Shown here: positions 1-7,994 of the stretch, piece after piece | Layout of the letters: each line of letters opens with the position of its first letter | Numbering within the stretch: the first letter of the stretch is position 1 | Source: Allopontixanthobacter sp041741895 | GTDB lineage: Bacteria; Pseudomonadota; Alphaproteobacteria; Sphingomonadales; Sphingomonadaceae | Direction of reading: 5' to 3' | DNA: 17,297 nucleotides | NCBI GenBank assembly: GCA_041741895.1 | Contig: JBGSJO010000030.1 | Location: forward strand, 1 to 17,297 | Made by a program: the position numbers and the translations under genes | The notes under the pieces: model-generated | Database searches by the model: none | What the model was told of the DNA's origin: nothing | What the model saw: the letters and a program-made list of their open reading frames with translations, nothing else

Positions 1-438
1 CTTGCGGCTGGCGCGCTCGGCGCGGGCGGCGAAGTGATCGGGGTCATCCCGGAAGCGCTGGCGGGCAGCGAGATTGCCAACACCGATTGCACCGAATTGC
101 GAATTGTCGGCGGGATGCACGAACGCAAGGCCGCCTTCACCGATCTGTCTGACGGGTTCATCAATCTGCCCGGCGGCGTCGGCACGATGGACGAGATGTG
201 GGAAGCGGTCAGCTGGGCGCAATTGGGCTATCACTCCAATCCCGTCGGGCTGCTCAACGCCTTCGGATTCTATGACCATCTGGTCGCTTTCAACCGGCAC
301 ATGGCGGACGTCGGCTTTGTCCGTCCGGCACATCAGGGCATTCTGATTGCGGAGGAGACTCTCGACAAACTGCTCGCCCGGATGGCAGACTACACGCCGC
401 ACACCCCGATTTTCCAGATGAAGGCCAGCGACCTCTGA
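1..438 (+). CDS. LOG-family (TIGR00730) nucleotide 5'-monophosphate phosphoribohydrolase, 3' part only
   Basis: The reading frame is open from base 1, so the gene starts left of the window; about 145 C-terminal residues are present. The frame reads GAGGEVIGVIPEAL, then PGGVGTMDEMWE, which is the PGGxGTxxE signature of the LOG / 'lysine decarboxylase-like' Rossmann family. Family members hydrolyse nucleoside 5'-monophosphates (for example cytokinin riboside phosphates) to the free base and ribose 5-phosphate in the cytoplasm. The signature Arg/Glu region and the C-terminal helix (ILIAEETLDKLLARM) are intact. The gene ends 38 bases before the crtB start on the same strand, so the two may be co-transcribed. 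The family call is firm; the physiological substrate cannot be read from the sequence. Confidence 0.9.
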   Translation, partial: LAAGALGAGGEVIGVIPEALAGSEIANTDCTELRIVGGMHERKAAFTDLSDGFINLPGGVGTMDEMWEAVSWAQLGYHSNPVGLLNAFGFYDHLVAFNRHMADVGFVRPAHQGILIAEETLDKLLARMADYTPHTPIFQMKASDL

Positions 439-476
439 CCGAACGCAACCATCCCGGGACGACGAATGCGAAGCGC

Positions 477-1514
477 ATGCTCGCGCCGTCACGGATCATG
501 CGCGCCACACCCGAACAGGCGGGCGGCGGGCGGCAGCGCGCCTCGCTGGTGGCCAAGGCGCGACTGGCGATCAAGCAAGGCTCCAAAAGCTTTGCCGCCG
601 CATCCCGGCTGTTCGACCGGACCACCCGCGAACGGGTCTGGCTGCTCTATACCTGGTGCCGCAGGTGCGACGACATTGCCGACGCGCAGGAAAAAGGCGG
701 CGCGCTGGGCGACCAGGGCGACGCGGCCAAACGGCTGCGATCCATCAAATTGCTTACTCAGCGCGCGCTCGACCGGATGCCGACGGCTGATCTGGCCTTC
801 GATGCCTTTGGCCAGGTTTCCCGCGAAACCGGGATCACGCCCGAAATGGCGGGGGATGTCATCGCCGGTTTCGCGCTCGATGCAGCCGATTGGCGGCCCC
901 GTACCGAAAAGGACATGATGCAATATTGCTACCATGTCGCGGGCGCGGTGGGGGTGATGATGGGCGTGGTCATGGGGGTGGCCAAGGATAACGAGGAGAT
1001 GCTCGACCGGGCATGCGACCTCGGCCTGGCGTTCCAGCTCAACAATATTGCCCGCGATATCGAGGAAGATGATGCGGCTGGCCGCTGCTATCTGCCGCTG
1101 GAATGGCTGGCCGAAGCGGACATTCCGCCGGGCCAGCACATGAAACCGATGTTCCGCACCGAGCTGGTCGGCCTAGTCTCGCAATTGCTGGATATTGCCG
1201 AAGTGCATGAAGCGGCTTCGCGGCTGGGCGCGCAGAAACTGCCATTCCGCAGCCGCTGGGCGGTACTGAGCGCAGCGCGGATCTATGGCGCGATTGGCCG
1301 CAAGGTGCGCAAACAGGGCGCGGCGGCATGGGACCACCGGATTTATATTTCCGGCGCGGCCAAGGCGCGGCATGTTGCTGCGGCATATTTCGAAGCGCTG
1401 GTAAACCGGCCCAAACCGCCGCCGGAAATGCCGCGCTGGTCACGCCGGGATTTTGCGCAGGTAGGGGCCCCAAAACCGGCGCCTGATTCCCCTGAAACCG
1501 AAATTACCTGGTAG
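477..1514 (+). CDS. crtB: phytoene synthase (squalene/phytoene synthase family)
   Basis: Condenses two geranylgeranyl diphosphates to phytoene, the first committed step of carotenoid synthesis, at the inner face of the membrane. Of 345 residues, the two Asp-rich Mg-diphosphate motifs are both present: DDIAD at 65-69, preceded by YTWCRRC, and NIARDIEED at 190-198, followed by RCYLPLEWL. Length fits bacterial CrtB. Start choice is uncertain: the ATG at 477 gives MLAPSRIMRA, while the ATG at 498 gives MRATPEQ and also has only a weak GGA upstream. No other crt gene is in the window. Its 3' end overlaps the convergent MFS gene by 11 bases (1504-1514). Squalene/HpnD-type synthases share the fold, but CrtB is the best reading. 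Confidence 0.9.
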   Translation: MLAPSRIMRATPEQAGGGRQRASLVAKARLAIKQGSKSFAAASRLFDRTTRERVWLLYTWCRRCDDIADAQEKGGALGDQGDAAKRLRSIKLLTQRALDRMPTADLAFDAFGQVSRETGITPEMAGDVIAGFALDAADWRPRTEKDMMQYCYHVAGAVGVMMGVVMGVAKDNEEMLDRACDLGLAFQLNNIARDIEEDDAAGRCYLPLEWLAEADIPPGQHMKPMFRTELVGLVSQLLDIAEVHEAASRLGAQKLPFRSRWAVLSAARIYGAIGRKVRKQGAAAWDHRIYISGAAKARHVAAAYFEALVNRPKPPPEMPRWSRRDFAQVGAPKPAPDSPETEITW

Positions 1515-2760
1515 TGATAACCTCCCGCATGGTGCCGGGCGGGCTCGGACGGCGAAACAGCTTGCCCCCCTCGCTCCACAATACCACCAGCAGGGCCAAT
1601 AGGCCGCACACCAGCAGCGCCATCGCAATCGGGCGCGCCGTGCCGTCGAATGCCTGACCGATCGCCCCGCCCAGCAGCGCGCCGGTGACCATCCGCAGGA
1701 ATGTCTGGCCTGATGCTGCTGCCCCGGCGATATGCATAAAAGGTTGCAGCGCGATCGAGGAGAAATTGGCCCCAATAAAGCCCAGCAGCGCCAGATTGAT
1801 CGCCATCAAGGGCACGAATTGCCACAAGGACTGGTCGGCATAGCTGGCGGACCACACCTGAACGCCGCTGACCGCGATGATCGCCAGCAATGCGGTGTGG
1901 CTGACCCGGCGTGCGCCAAACCGTTCCACAATCCGCGAATTGGTGAAATTGGCCAGCACCAGCCCGCTGACCATGGCCGCGAAGACCAGCGCGAAATCAT
2001 CGCCCGCACCAAAGGTCTCGCCGATTAATTGCTGCGATGAATTGAGGAAGCCGAACAACGCACCGAACACCAAGGCACTGCCGAGCACATATCCCAGCGC
2101 GCTTCGGTCTGTCACCCCGCGCAGCATATTGATGCCGATATTCCGTATCTCCAGTGACTGGCGGTTTTCCAGGGTCAGTGATTCTGGCAACCGCCACCAC
2201 ACCCACAGGCCAACCATTGCACTGGCTAGTGCCATGGCATCGAAAATCACCCGCCAACTCGCGACCATCAGGATCGCCTGGCCAACCGCCGGGGCAAGCA
2301 GCGGAACCAGCATGAAGGTCATCGCGATCAGCGACATCATCCGTGCCATCCGGTCACCGCCTACGCGGTCACGCACGATGGTGGCGGGCAGCACGGTCAG
2401 TGCGGCGCTGCCGAAGCCCTGAATGGCCCGCATCGCCACCAAGGTTTCGAAATCGGTCACCACCGAACAGGCAAGCGACAGGACAAAATAGAATATGATA
2501 CCAAAAAACAGCACCGGCCTGCGCCCGAACCGATCGGCAAAGGCACCCGGCACCAATGCACCAATGCCGGACCCCAGCAGATAGGTCGCGATAATCAACT
2601 GGCGGTCATTGCCCGTCGCGCCAAGATCTGCCGCCATGGCGCCAAGCGCAGGCAGCATCGCGTCGATACCGAACGCCTGCAGGCTCATCAGCATGGCCAT
2701 CATCGCGATCAATTCACGCTCGCCCAATTCCGGGCGCGATCTGGATTTGCTGATACCCAT
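1504..2760 (-). CDS. Bcr/CflA-type MFS drug-resistance transporter
   Basis: A 418-residue, 12-helix inner-membrane exporter of the drug:H+ antiporter-1 (DHA1, 12-TM) type. The first helices contain FGIDAMLPALGAMAADLGAT followed by a loop 2-3 motif GAFADRFGRRPVLFFG, the classical MFS motif A (GxxaDrxGrRp). The proposed start at 2760 (MGISKSRSRP) is preceded on the minus strand by AAGGGA at a normal distance. The open frame continues upstream to 2877, but those 39 extra residues are polar and unlike the family, so they were excluded. Family members export bicyclomycin, chloramphenicol-like drugs or sulfonamides; the substrate here is unknown. It is divergent from dinB (121-bp shared upstream region) and convergent with crtB. 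Confidence 0.88.
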   Translation of the reverse strand: MGISKSRSRPELGERELIAMMAMLMSLQAFGIDAMLPALGAMAADLGATGNDRQLIIATYLLGSGIGALVPGAFADRFGRRPVLFFGIIFYFVLSLACSVVTDFETLVAMRAIQGFGSAALTVLPATIVRDRVGGDRMARMMSLIAMTFMLVPLLAPAVGQAILMVASWRVIFDAMALASAMVGLWVWWRLPESLTLENRQSLEIRNIGINMLRGVTDRSALGYVLGSALVFGALFGFLNSSQQLIGETFGAGDDFALVFAAMVSGLVLANFTNSRIVERFGARRVSHTALLAIIAVSGVQVWSASYADQSLWQFVPLMAINLALLGFIGANFSSIALQPFMHIAGAAASGQTFLRMVTGALLGGAIGQAFDGTARPIAMALLVCGLLALLVVLWSEGGKLFRRPSPPGTMREVITTR

Positions 2761-2881
2761 GAATTCCCTTGGCCTGAATGGCACTCTCGGCGCAAGCGGC
2801 CCAGCGGTCTTATTTTGAAACCGGACGCCCCGGCCAATCTTTTGTTCCGATGAATTCGTATGGCGGCTATCCTTCACCGCG

Positions 2882-4048
2882 ATGACGGACGCCGATCAGA
2901 TGGATTCCCCCGATAATGGTGACGGGACAGATGGCGAGGAAGCCATCGGCCTGCGCAAGATCATCCATGTCGATATGGACGCATTCTTCGCCAGCGTGGA
3001 ACAGCGCGACAACCCGGAACTGCGCGGAAAGCCAGTGGCCGTGGGCGGCGCGGGCGGGCGCGGCGTAGTGGCCGCCGCCAGCTATGAAGCGCGCAAGTTC
3101 GGGGTCCGCTCCGCCATGCCCTCCGTCACTGCCAAGCGGCTGTGCCCCGATCTGATCTTCTGCCACAGCCATTTCGACACCTACCGCGAGGTTTCCCGGC
3201 AAATCCGCGCGATTTTCCGCTATTTCACGCCCCATGTCGAACCCCTGAGCCTGGACGAGGCCTATCTCGACGTGTCGGACGATCTGCGCGGAATCGGTTC
3301 TGCCACCCGGATCGCCCAATTGATCCGCACGCGCATCCACGAAGAAACCCGGCTGACCGCCAGCGCAGGCGTGAGTTACAACAAATTCCTGGCGAAACTG
3401 GCCAGCGACCAGAACAAGCCGGACGGACTATGCGTGATCCGCCCGGGCGAAGGCGCGCAATTCGTGGCCGCCCTGCCCGTCCGCCGGTTCCACGGAATCG
3501 GGCCGAAGGGCGCGGAAAAGATGGCCCGGCTGGGGATTTCGACCGGCGCCGATCTGGCGGGCAAGGACATCGCTTTCCTGCGCAGCAATTTCGGCAGTTT
3601 CGCCGATTACCTGTTTCGCGCCGCCCGCGGGATCGACCTGCGCCCGGTGCGCGCCAACCGGGTCCGCAAATCGGTGGGCGGGGAACGGACATTCAACGAA
3701 GATATCTCCTCCGGCGCGGCGCTGCGCGATACGTTGGAACGGATCGTGGATATTGTGTGGGAACGGATCGAAAGTGCCAAGGCGGCCGGCCGCACGGTCA
3801 CGTTGAAGATGAAATATAATGACTTCACCCAGGTGACCCGGGCGAAATCGTTGCCGCAAAATGTCGCGGACAAGGATGAGTTCCGGGCAATCGCCCGCGC
3901 CCTGCTGGGGGAATTACTCCCCCTGCCCCTGCCGATCCGGCTGATGGGCCTGACCCTGTCGAATTTGGCCCTGTCGAATTTGGAAGCGGGCCGGGCGGAC
4001 AAACAGCAAACCCTCCGCCCCGATACCGCGCAATTATCCCTGCTTTGA
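2882..4048 (+). CDS. dinB: DNA polymerase IV (Y-family translesion polymerase)
   Basis: Low-fidelity polymerase for translesion synthesis. Palm-domain catalytic acidic residues are visible: D31 and D33 in HVDMDAFFASVE and the SLDEAYLDVS motif with D125/E126. F36 corresponds to the steric-gate Phe of E. coli Pol IV. Helix-hairpin-helix (RFHGIGPKGAEKMARLGI) and little-finger regions follow. The C-terminus ends in QLSLL, a plausible beta-clamp-binding motif. Length 388 with a 24-residue polar N-terminal extension; the start at 2882 has a weak ribosome-binding site and an internal ATG at 2900 is possible. A perfect 15-bp tandem duplication lies at 3954-3983. The stop overlaps the convergent NUDIX gene by 15 bases. 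No good GTTC-N7-GTTC LexA box was seen upstream. Confidence 0.95.
   Translation: MTDADQMDSPDNGDGTDGEEAIGLRKIIHVDMDAFFASVEQRDNPELRGKPVAVGGAGGRGVVAAASYEARKFGVRSAMPSVTAKRLCPDLIFCHSHFDTYREVSRQIRAIFRYFTPHVEPLSLDEAYLDVSDDLRGIGSATRIAQLIRTRIHEETRLTASAGVSYNKFLAKLASDQNKPDGLCVIRPGEGAQFVAALPVRRFHGIGPKGAEKMARLGISTGADLAGKDIAFLRSNFGSFADYLFRAARGIDLRPVRANRVRKSVGGERTFNEDISSGAALRDTLERIVDIVWERIESAKAAGRTVTLKMKYNDFTQVTRAKSLPQNVADKDEFRAIARALLGELLPLPLPIRLMGLTLSNLALSNLEAGRADKQQTLRPDTAQLSLL
3954..3983 (+). repeat. 15-bp perfect tandem duplication inside dinB
   Basis: The unit CCCTGTCGAATTTGG occurs twice head to tail (3954-3968 and 3969-3983). It is in frame and adds five residues, giving LSNLALSNLE near the end of the little-finger domain, just before the linker to the clamp-binding tail. 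Confidence 0.9.
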
Positions 4049-4510
4049 CGGATTGCGCCACATGTCCAGCCGCCGCCGGGTCAATTGGCTGAGCGGTTCG
4101 GGCAGTGAATGGAGCGGGAAAAACCGCGCTTCCACAATTTCGCGGTTATCGGGTTTGGGTTTTCCCTGCACCTTGGCCGCGAACACATGAATTGCATTAT
4201 GCGCCCCATGAACGCATTCCTGCTGCACCCCGACAAATTGCAGCTGCCCAGGCTCGCACCCGGTTTCCTCGCGTAATTCACGCCGGGCGGCATCCTCTGG
4301 CGGTTCGCCGCGATTGATCCCGCCAATGGGGACGGACCATGAACGCGAACCATAGCTATGCCGGACCAACAGCAACCGGTCATCCAGATCGGTGGCGATC
4401 ACCGATACGCTGGTGATTGCAGGTTTGCGCAATCGCCACCAAATTTTTCGCATGCCATGGGCGGCGCGGTAGGCCAGCCGGTGCAGCGGCGCGGGGATCA
4501 GGTGAAGCAT
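4034..4510 (-). CDS. NUDIX hydrolase
   Basis: A 158-residue cytosolic pyrophosphohydrolase of the NUDIX superfamily. The full Nudix box Gx5Ex7REUxEExGU is present at residues 63-85 (GGINRGE ... RRELREETGC), including the metal-binding REL-REE glutamates. The start at 4510 is well supported: GGAGG lies 5 bases upstream and is embedded in the end of the pgl coding sequence. The gene overlaps pgl by 13 bases, which suggests translational coupling from pgl. The N-terminus (about 30 residues, basic/aromatic) is not diagnostic. The substrate (nucleotide sugar, ADP-ribose, damaged NTP) cannot be assigned. Its 3' end overlaps dinB. Confidence 0.92.
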   Translation of the reverse strand: MLHLIPAPLHRLAYRAAHGMRKIWWRLRKPAITSVSVIATDLDDRLLLVRHSYGSRSWSVPIGGINRGEPPEDAARRELREETGCEPGQLQFVGVQQECVHGAHNAIHVFAAKVQGKPKPDNREIVEARFFPLHSLPEPLSQLTRRRLDMWRNPSKQG

Positions 4511-5145
4511 GTCACCTCCAGTCCGGATTTTTCTGCTGCTGCGCGAAGCAGGCGCGCAACTGGCAAATCATGCGCCCCGGCGGCCGCGGCATCGAACACG
4601 GCGCGCTTGTCATCCCCGCGAATGACAAACATCAGCGCATCGCTGTCCACCAGCGCCGGAATGGTCAGGGTCACGCGGTCGAACGGTGCCTCTGGCGGCA
4701 GGGGATCGGGCGTCAGGCGGCGCACCATCTGCGGATCGTCAACCTGCGGATCGGTGTTGGGAAACAGCGAAGCGATGTGGCCGTCCGCACCCATGCCCAG
4801 CCATGCGAGCGCGAAATGCGGCACCTGCGCCGCGCCTTCCCCTGCCTGATCGATGATCGCCACCACCTGCGCGCCGACCGTTTCCAGCAGCGCGCGGATG
4901 CGGCCGGTGTTGCTGGCATCGTGATCTTCCGGAACGATCCGGTCATCGCCCGGCCAAACCGCGATCCGGTTCCAGTCGAGCGAGGATTTCGTCAGCAGTT
5001 CGAGGATCGGGAAAGGGGTCGATCCCCCCGGAATGGTTATCGCGACCGGGCCTTCAGCCTGCTGCAAGGCAGTGCCAAGGCGGCGTTCGATCCACGCGGC
5101 TATCGAGGCATCATCGGCATGTTCGCGAATTGTCAGTTGGCTCAT
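4498..5145 (-). CDS. pgl: 6-phosphogluconolactonase
   Basis: Hydrolyses 6-phosphoglucono-1,5-lactone to 6-phosphogluconate in the oxidative pentose-phosphate / Entner-Doudoroff entry. The 215-residue product shows the family motifs in order: IPGGSTP (38-44), VWPGDDRIVPEDHDASN (63-79) and LGMGADGHIASLFP (116-129, the catalytic-His block). ATG 5145 gives a normal family N-terminus (MSQLTIREHADDASIAAWI); the open frame runs on to 5301 but would enter dps, so the longer start was rejected. It is not next to zwf or edd. A hairpin with a T-run ends about 15 bases upstream of the start. It is followed by the coupled NUDIX gene. Confidence 0.92.
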   Translation of the reverse strand: MSQLTIREHADDASIAAWIERRLGTALQQAEGPVAITIPGGSTPFPILELLTKSSLDWNRIAVWPGDDRIVPEDHDASNTGRIRALLETVGAQVVAIIDQAGEGAAQVPHFALAWLGMGADGHIASLFPNTDPQVDDPQMVRRLTPDPLPPEAPFDRVTLTIPALVDSDALMFVIRGDDKRAVFDAAAAGAHDLPVARLLRAAAEKSGLEVTCFT

Positions 5146-5159
5146 CGCCCACTCATACC

Positions 5160-5208
5160 AAAAAGGTCGCCTACGCCTAGTGGCCTTGCAGCCTGGCGGG
5201 CGACCTTT
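5160..5208 (-). terminator. hairpin with T-run between dps and pgl: dps terminator or pgl leader attenuator
   Basis: Perfect 10-bp arms 5199-5208 and 5162-5171 (AAAGGTCGCC on the minus strand) with a 27-nt loop. On the minus strand the second arm runs straight into TTTTT (5164-5160). This fits a Rho-independent terminator downstream of dps. The pgl ATG is only 15 bases further on, so any pgl transcript starting upstream would carry the hairpin in its leader. Confidence 0.7.
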
Positions 5209-5246
5209 CCGGGGAAATGAATTTTCTTGGAAACCTGCGCCAAGCC

Positions 5247-5708
5247 CTATTTCAGCGTCTGGGCCAGGAACCAGACGCGTTCTTCCGCCATGTCGGTCCA
5301 CCCATCCAGCAGCCCGTCAGTGGCATTGTCGCCCGCCTGTTCGGCCAATGGCTTCATTCCTTTGAGGCGCGCGACCATCCTGGCGTTATCATCGTGCAAT
5401 TCCTGCACCATCGCTTCTGCGCTCAGCGAGGTATCGTTCTGATCCTTGATCTGGGTGTATTTCGCGACCGCGCCGATCGAAGTCAGCGTATCTTCGCCCA
5501 ATTTGCGCACCCGCTCGCCGATGGCGTCGATCTGGTCGCGGATTTCGATCGCCTGTTCATCGAACATCAGATGCAGGTCGCGAAAACGCGGCCCGGCAAC
5601 ATGCCAGTGAAAGTTCTTGGTCTTGAAATACAGCGCCAGATGATCGGCCAGCAGCCCGTTGAGCTCGCCTACAAGCGCGGTTTTCGAATTGTCGCCTTTT
5701 TTGGCCAT
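5247..5708 (-). CDS. dps: Dps-family ferritin-like DNA-protection protein
   Basis: A 153-residue mini-ferritin forming dodecamers that oxidise and store iron with peroxide and protect DNA in starvation or oxidative stress. The inter-subunit ferroxidase ligands of E. coli Dps map with a constant offset of 17 residues: H34 (in NFHWHV), H46 and D50 (in LHLMFD), D61 and E65 (in RDQIDAIGER). The short Lys-containing N-terminus (MAKKGDNSK) resembles DNA-binding tails, although it is short. Start at 5708 with GGAA about 9 bases upstream. It ends before the hairpin at 5160-5208. Confidence 0.93.
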   Translation of the reverse strand: MAKKGDNSKTALVGELNGLLADHLALYFKTKNFHWHVAGPRFRDLHLMFDEQAIEIRDQIDAIGERVRKLGEDTLTSIGAVAKYTQIKDQNDTSLSAEAMVQELHDDNARMVARLKGMKPLAEQAGDNATDGLLDGWTDMAEERVWFLAQTLK

Positions 5709-5806
5709 GGTGGCATTTCCTTTTCTGAGATGGATTCAACAGACCAACGGCCGGATCGGCGCTGGGTTTCCGTAAAACTCCCCATCACATCAATCGATAA
5801 AAGCGA

Positions 5807-6370
5807 TCAACCGATCAATCCGCGTGCACTCAATCCGATTATTATCCCGGCCAGCAGGATGATCCCCGCCAGCACCAGACGAACCGGGCGCAGGGGCCGT
5901 TCGTCTTCAAGAGATTCCGCCATCAACCAGCCCAACGTCACCGCGGCGCCAGCGCCCAAAGCGCCGCCGATCCCGGCCAGCACGGGCGCGCCGGTGGCCG
6001 CGGCAATTGCAAAAATCAGGAACCGTCCGGCGTCGCCCAATTGGCGGGAAAACAGCACCAGCGCGATAGCGCCGAGGGACCGGGTCGGCTCCTTCGCGGC
6101 TTTGACCCGGTTGGGCCAGGCCAGTTCCGCCCCCGCCAGCACCATGGCGATGGCAACCAGCATGGTCTTGCCTTCGCCCGGCAGGACTTGCGCGGCCGCC
6201 TGCCCTCCCCATGCCATGATGCCCGCCGTTGCAATCGCAACCAGCCAGCCGGTCCCCAACAGACCGTAACTGCGCCCCAGGCGGAGAGACAATTGCGCCA
6301 CCAGCAGCTGATCCCGGCTGCCGATGGATGTCACCAGCACAGCAATAAAGGCGAGGAAGAAGGACGGCAT
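5807..6370 (-). CDS. putative TMEM165/GDT1 (UPF0016)-like membrane protein with degenerate motifs
   Basis: A 187-residue protein almost entirely of hydrophobic helices in two similar halves. GDT1/UPF0016 proteins are Ca2+/Mn2+ transporters with two E-x-G-D-[KR]-[TS] motifs. Here the first half has TSIGSRDQLL and the second has SRQLGDAGRFL at the corresponding places, so the architecture fits but the key acidic residues are partly replaced. The start at 6370 has AAGG at normal spacing. It lies 23 bases downstream of the PhoX-like gene on the same strand, so they are probably one operon. Transport activity is uncertain because of the altered motifs; it could be a divergent paralogue. Confidence 0.6.
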   Translation of the reverse strand: MPSFFLAFIAVLVTSIGSRDQLLVAQLSLRLGRSYGLLGTGWLVAIATAGIMAWGGQAAAQVLPGEGKTMLVAIAMVLAGAELAWPNRVKAAKEPTRSLGAIALVLFSRQLGDAGRFLIFAIAAATGAPVLAGIGGALGAGAAVTLGWLMAESLEDERPLRPVRLVLAGIILLAGIIIGLSARGLIG

Positions 6371-6393
6371 GATACCGCCTTACCTTGGATTGC

Positions 6394-7719
6394 TCAGGCT
6401 TGCCACGGGCCGGTGATCGCAACGGTCACGGTCGGGCTGAAAGAATTGACGAACAGCACCCTGCCATCGGGCGAGAAACACGCGCCCGCCGGTTCGGTTT
6501 GCACCCGCAGCCGCGCCAGCGGATAGGTCTGCCCTTGCGGCGTAATCCCGCGCAGATAATTGTCGACCACATCGGTATATTGGTCTTCGCACACGATCAG
6601 ATGGCCATTGCCCGCCACCGTCAGATTGTCGCCGTAATTGAACTGGTCCGGCGATGTGGATTCGAAGAACAGGGTCAGCGCATCTGGCCTGCCCGCTTTG
6701 CCAGGGCGCAGGCGGAACACCTGACCCAGCTTGGCCGCGCCGCCGTTGGTGCAGCAGAAATACATCTCGCCGTCCCCCATGTGAATGCCTTCGCCCCGGG
6801 CGAACAGTGCCGCGCCGGCCGCCGAGCCGCGTTTTCGCAGGTCATCCTCGGGCGCCTCCACATTGTCCAGGTCGATCCAGCGGACCGCCTTCATCACCCC
6901 AACTTCAACTGCGGCAGTTGTCCAATTCCGGTTGTCTGCAGTGCCATCGGCCAGCACCAATGCCTGCAATCGGCCGCCTTCTGCCAGTTTTCCGGGAACC
7001 TTGGGAATGAAGCGGTAGAGCAGGCTATCACCGCGATCTTCCGTCATATAAACATAACCGGTCGCCGGGTCGACAACGGCGGCTTCATGGTTGAACCGTC
7101 CCATTGCCGTCAGCGGCGCGGGATTGACCAGTTGTCCGGCATCGGCGGGCACTTCGAACACCCAGCCGTGGGATTTTCCATTGCGGTCGGTCACTGGCAC
7201 GACTGCTTCTTCGCAGGTCAGCCAGCTGCCCCACGGCGTGGTGCCGCCAGCGCAATTACGGATCGTCCCGGCCAGCGAGCGATATTGCTGTTCCACTTCC
7301 AATGTGCGGGCATCCAGAACGATCGTGGTCGTGCCGCCGGGCATGATTTTGCCGTCGATCCGGTCATAGCCCATCGGAATTTTACCGCCGGGGTCCTTGT
7401 CCGGCATCAATTCATGATTGCGGACCAGCGCCAGCTTGCCACCCCCCAGATCGAAACAGCCCATCCCGTCCGCGGCATCGGGCACGGTCAGCCCGTCATC
7501 CATCGGATCGCCCAGCTTGGAGATCACCCGGTAGGAAAAGCCCTGCGGCAGGTCGAACAATCCGTTCGGATCGGGCACCAAAGGGCCATATCCCGCAAGC
7601 GCAGGGGTGGCGGCAATGGCGCCCGAACGGGCCGTGCATCCGCTGGCCAGCAAGGCGGCAAAGGCAGTGCCGGTGACAGACAGGAAACGGCGGCGGTCGG
7701 TAGCAGTAAGTTGGTCCAA
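6394..7719 (-). CDS. PhoX/DUF839-family phosphatase-like Tat lipoprotein
   Basis: A 441-residue exported protein. The N-terminus carries a twin-arginine signal (TDRRRFLSVTG, R9-R11) and a lipobox-like LLASGC with Cys28, suggesting Tat export and lipid anchoring. The mature part has PhoX-like beta-propeller blocks: FDLGGGKLALVRNHE, NCAGGTTPWGSWLTCEE, GRFNHEAAVVDPATGYVYMTED and a late VCEDQYTD. PhoX enzymes are Ca/Fe-dependent periplasmic alkaline phosphatases; this one is at the short end of the family, so the catalytic call is tentative. The start is a TTG at 7719, supported by GGAG seven bases upstream; no in-frame ATG precedes the signal peptide. Confidence 0.82.
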   Translation of the reverse strand: MDQLTATDRRRFLSVTGTAFAALLASGCTARSGAIAATPALAGYGPLVPDPNGLFDLPQGFSYRVISKLGDPMDDGLTVPDAADGMGCFDLGGGKLALVRNHELMPDKDPGGKIPMGYDRIDGKIMPGGTTTIVLDARTLEVEQQYRSLAGTIRNCAGGTTPWGSWLTCEEAVVPVTDRNGKSHGWVFEVPADAGQLVNPAPLTAMGRFNHEAAVVDPATGYVYMTEDRGDSLLYRFIPKVPGKLAEGGRLQALVLADGTADNRNWTTAAVEVGVMKAVRWIDLDNVEAPEDDLRKRGSAAGAALFARGEGIHMGDGEMYFCCTNGGAAKLGQVFRLRPGKAGRPDALTLFFESTSPDQFNYGDNLTVAGNGHLIVCEDQYTDVVDNYLRGITPQGQTYPLARLRVQTEPAGACFSPDGRVLFVNSFSPTVTVAITGPWQA

Positions 7720-7994
7720 GATACGACTCCGGAAGTGGGGGCAGGATATCCAGCTATGTGGGGCACATGTCAGATGAATGACAGTCCTCGTTCGTATTTC
7801 CTACTTCCACCCATTGGTTGAGAAGTAGGATGATATCTACAAGCGGGTAGTCCAGATCAAATGATGGTAACACAAGGTGATTTCGACCCTCAGCTTGCTT
7901 CGGCCTCGGCCGAAATCAGAAAGAAGTTCAAGCCGGACTGAATCAGTTCCCTCCCGCTCCAAATATCGTCTGGGCTCCAGACAAAAAGCGAAAT

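Noticed and set aside
2838..2862. Possible SOS (LexA) box before dinB (GTTC ... TTCG)
   Set aside because: The spacing and second half do not match the alphaproteobacterial GTTC-N7-GTTC consensus.
2761..2877. 39-codon N-terminal extension of the MFS transporter
   Set aside because: Polar sequence unlike the family, whereas the ATG at 2760 has a good Shine-Dalgarno and a normal transporter N-terminus.
5146..5301. Longer pgl start reaching into dps
   Set aside because: It would read through the intergenic hairpin and dps; the extra residues are not homologous to the family, and MSQLTIREHA is a typical start.
5217..6269. 350-codon plus-strand open frame across dps and the GDT1-like gene
   Set aside because: It spans two well-supported minus-strand genes, shows low-complexity Pro/Ala/Ser sequence and no recognisable domain.
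6385..7821. Long plus-strand open frame (478 codons) opposite the PhoX-like gene
   Set aside because: It is the antisense shadow of a GC-rich gene: the composition is rich in His/Arg/Gln with no domain, while the minus strand carries a Tat signal, RBS and PhoX motifs.
7861..7941. 26-codon ORF in the 7720-8187 gap
   Set aside because: No ribosome-binding site and no similarity that I recognise; too short to separate from chance.
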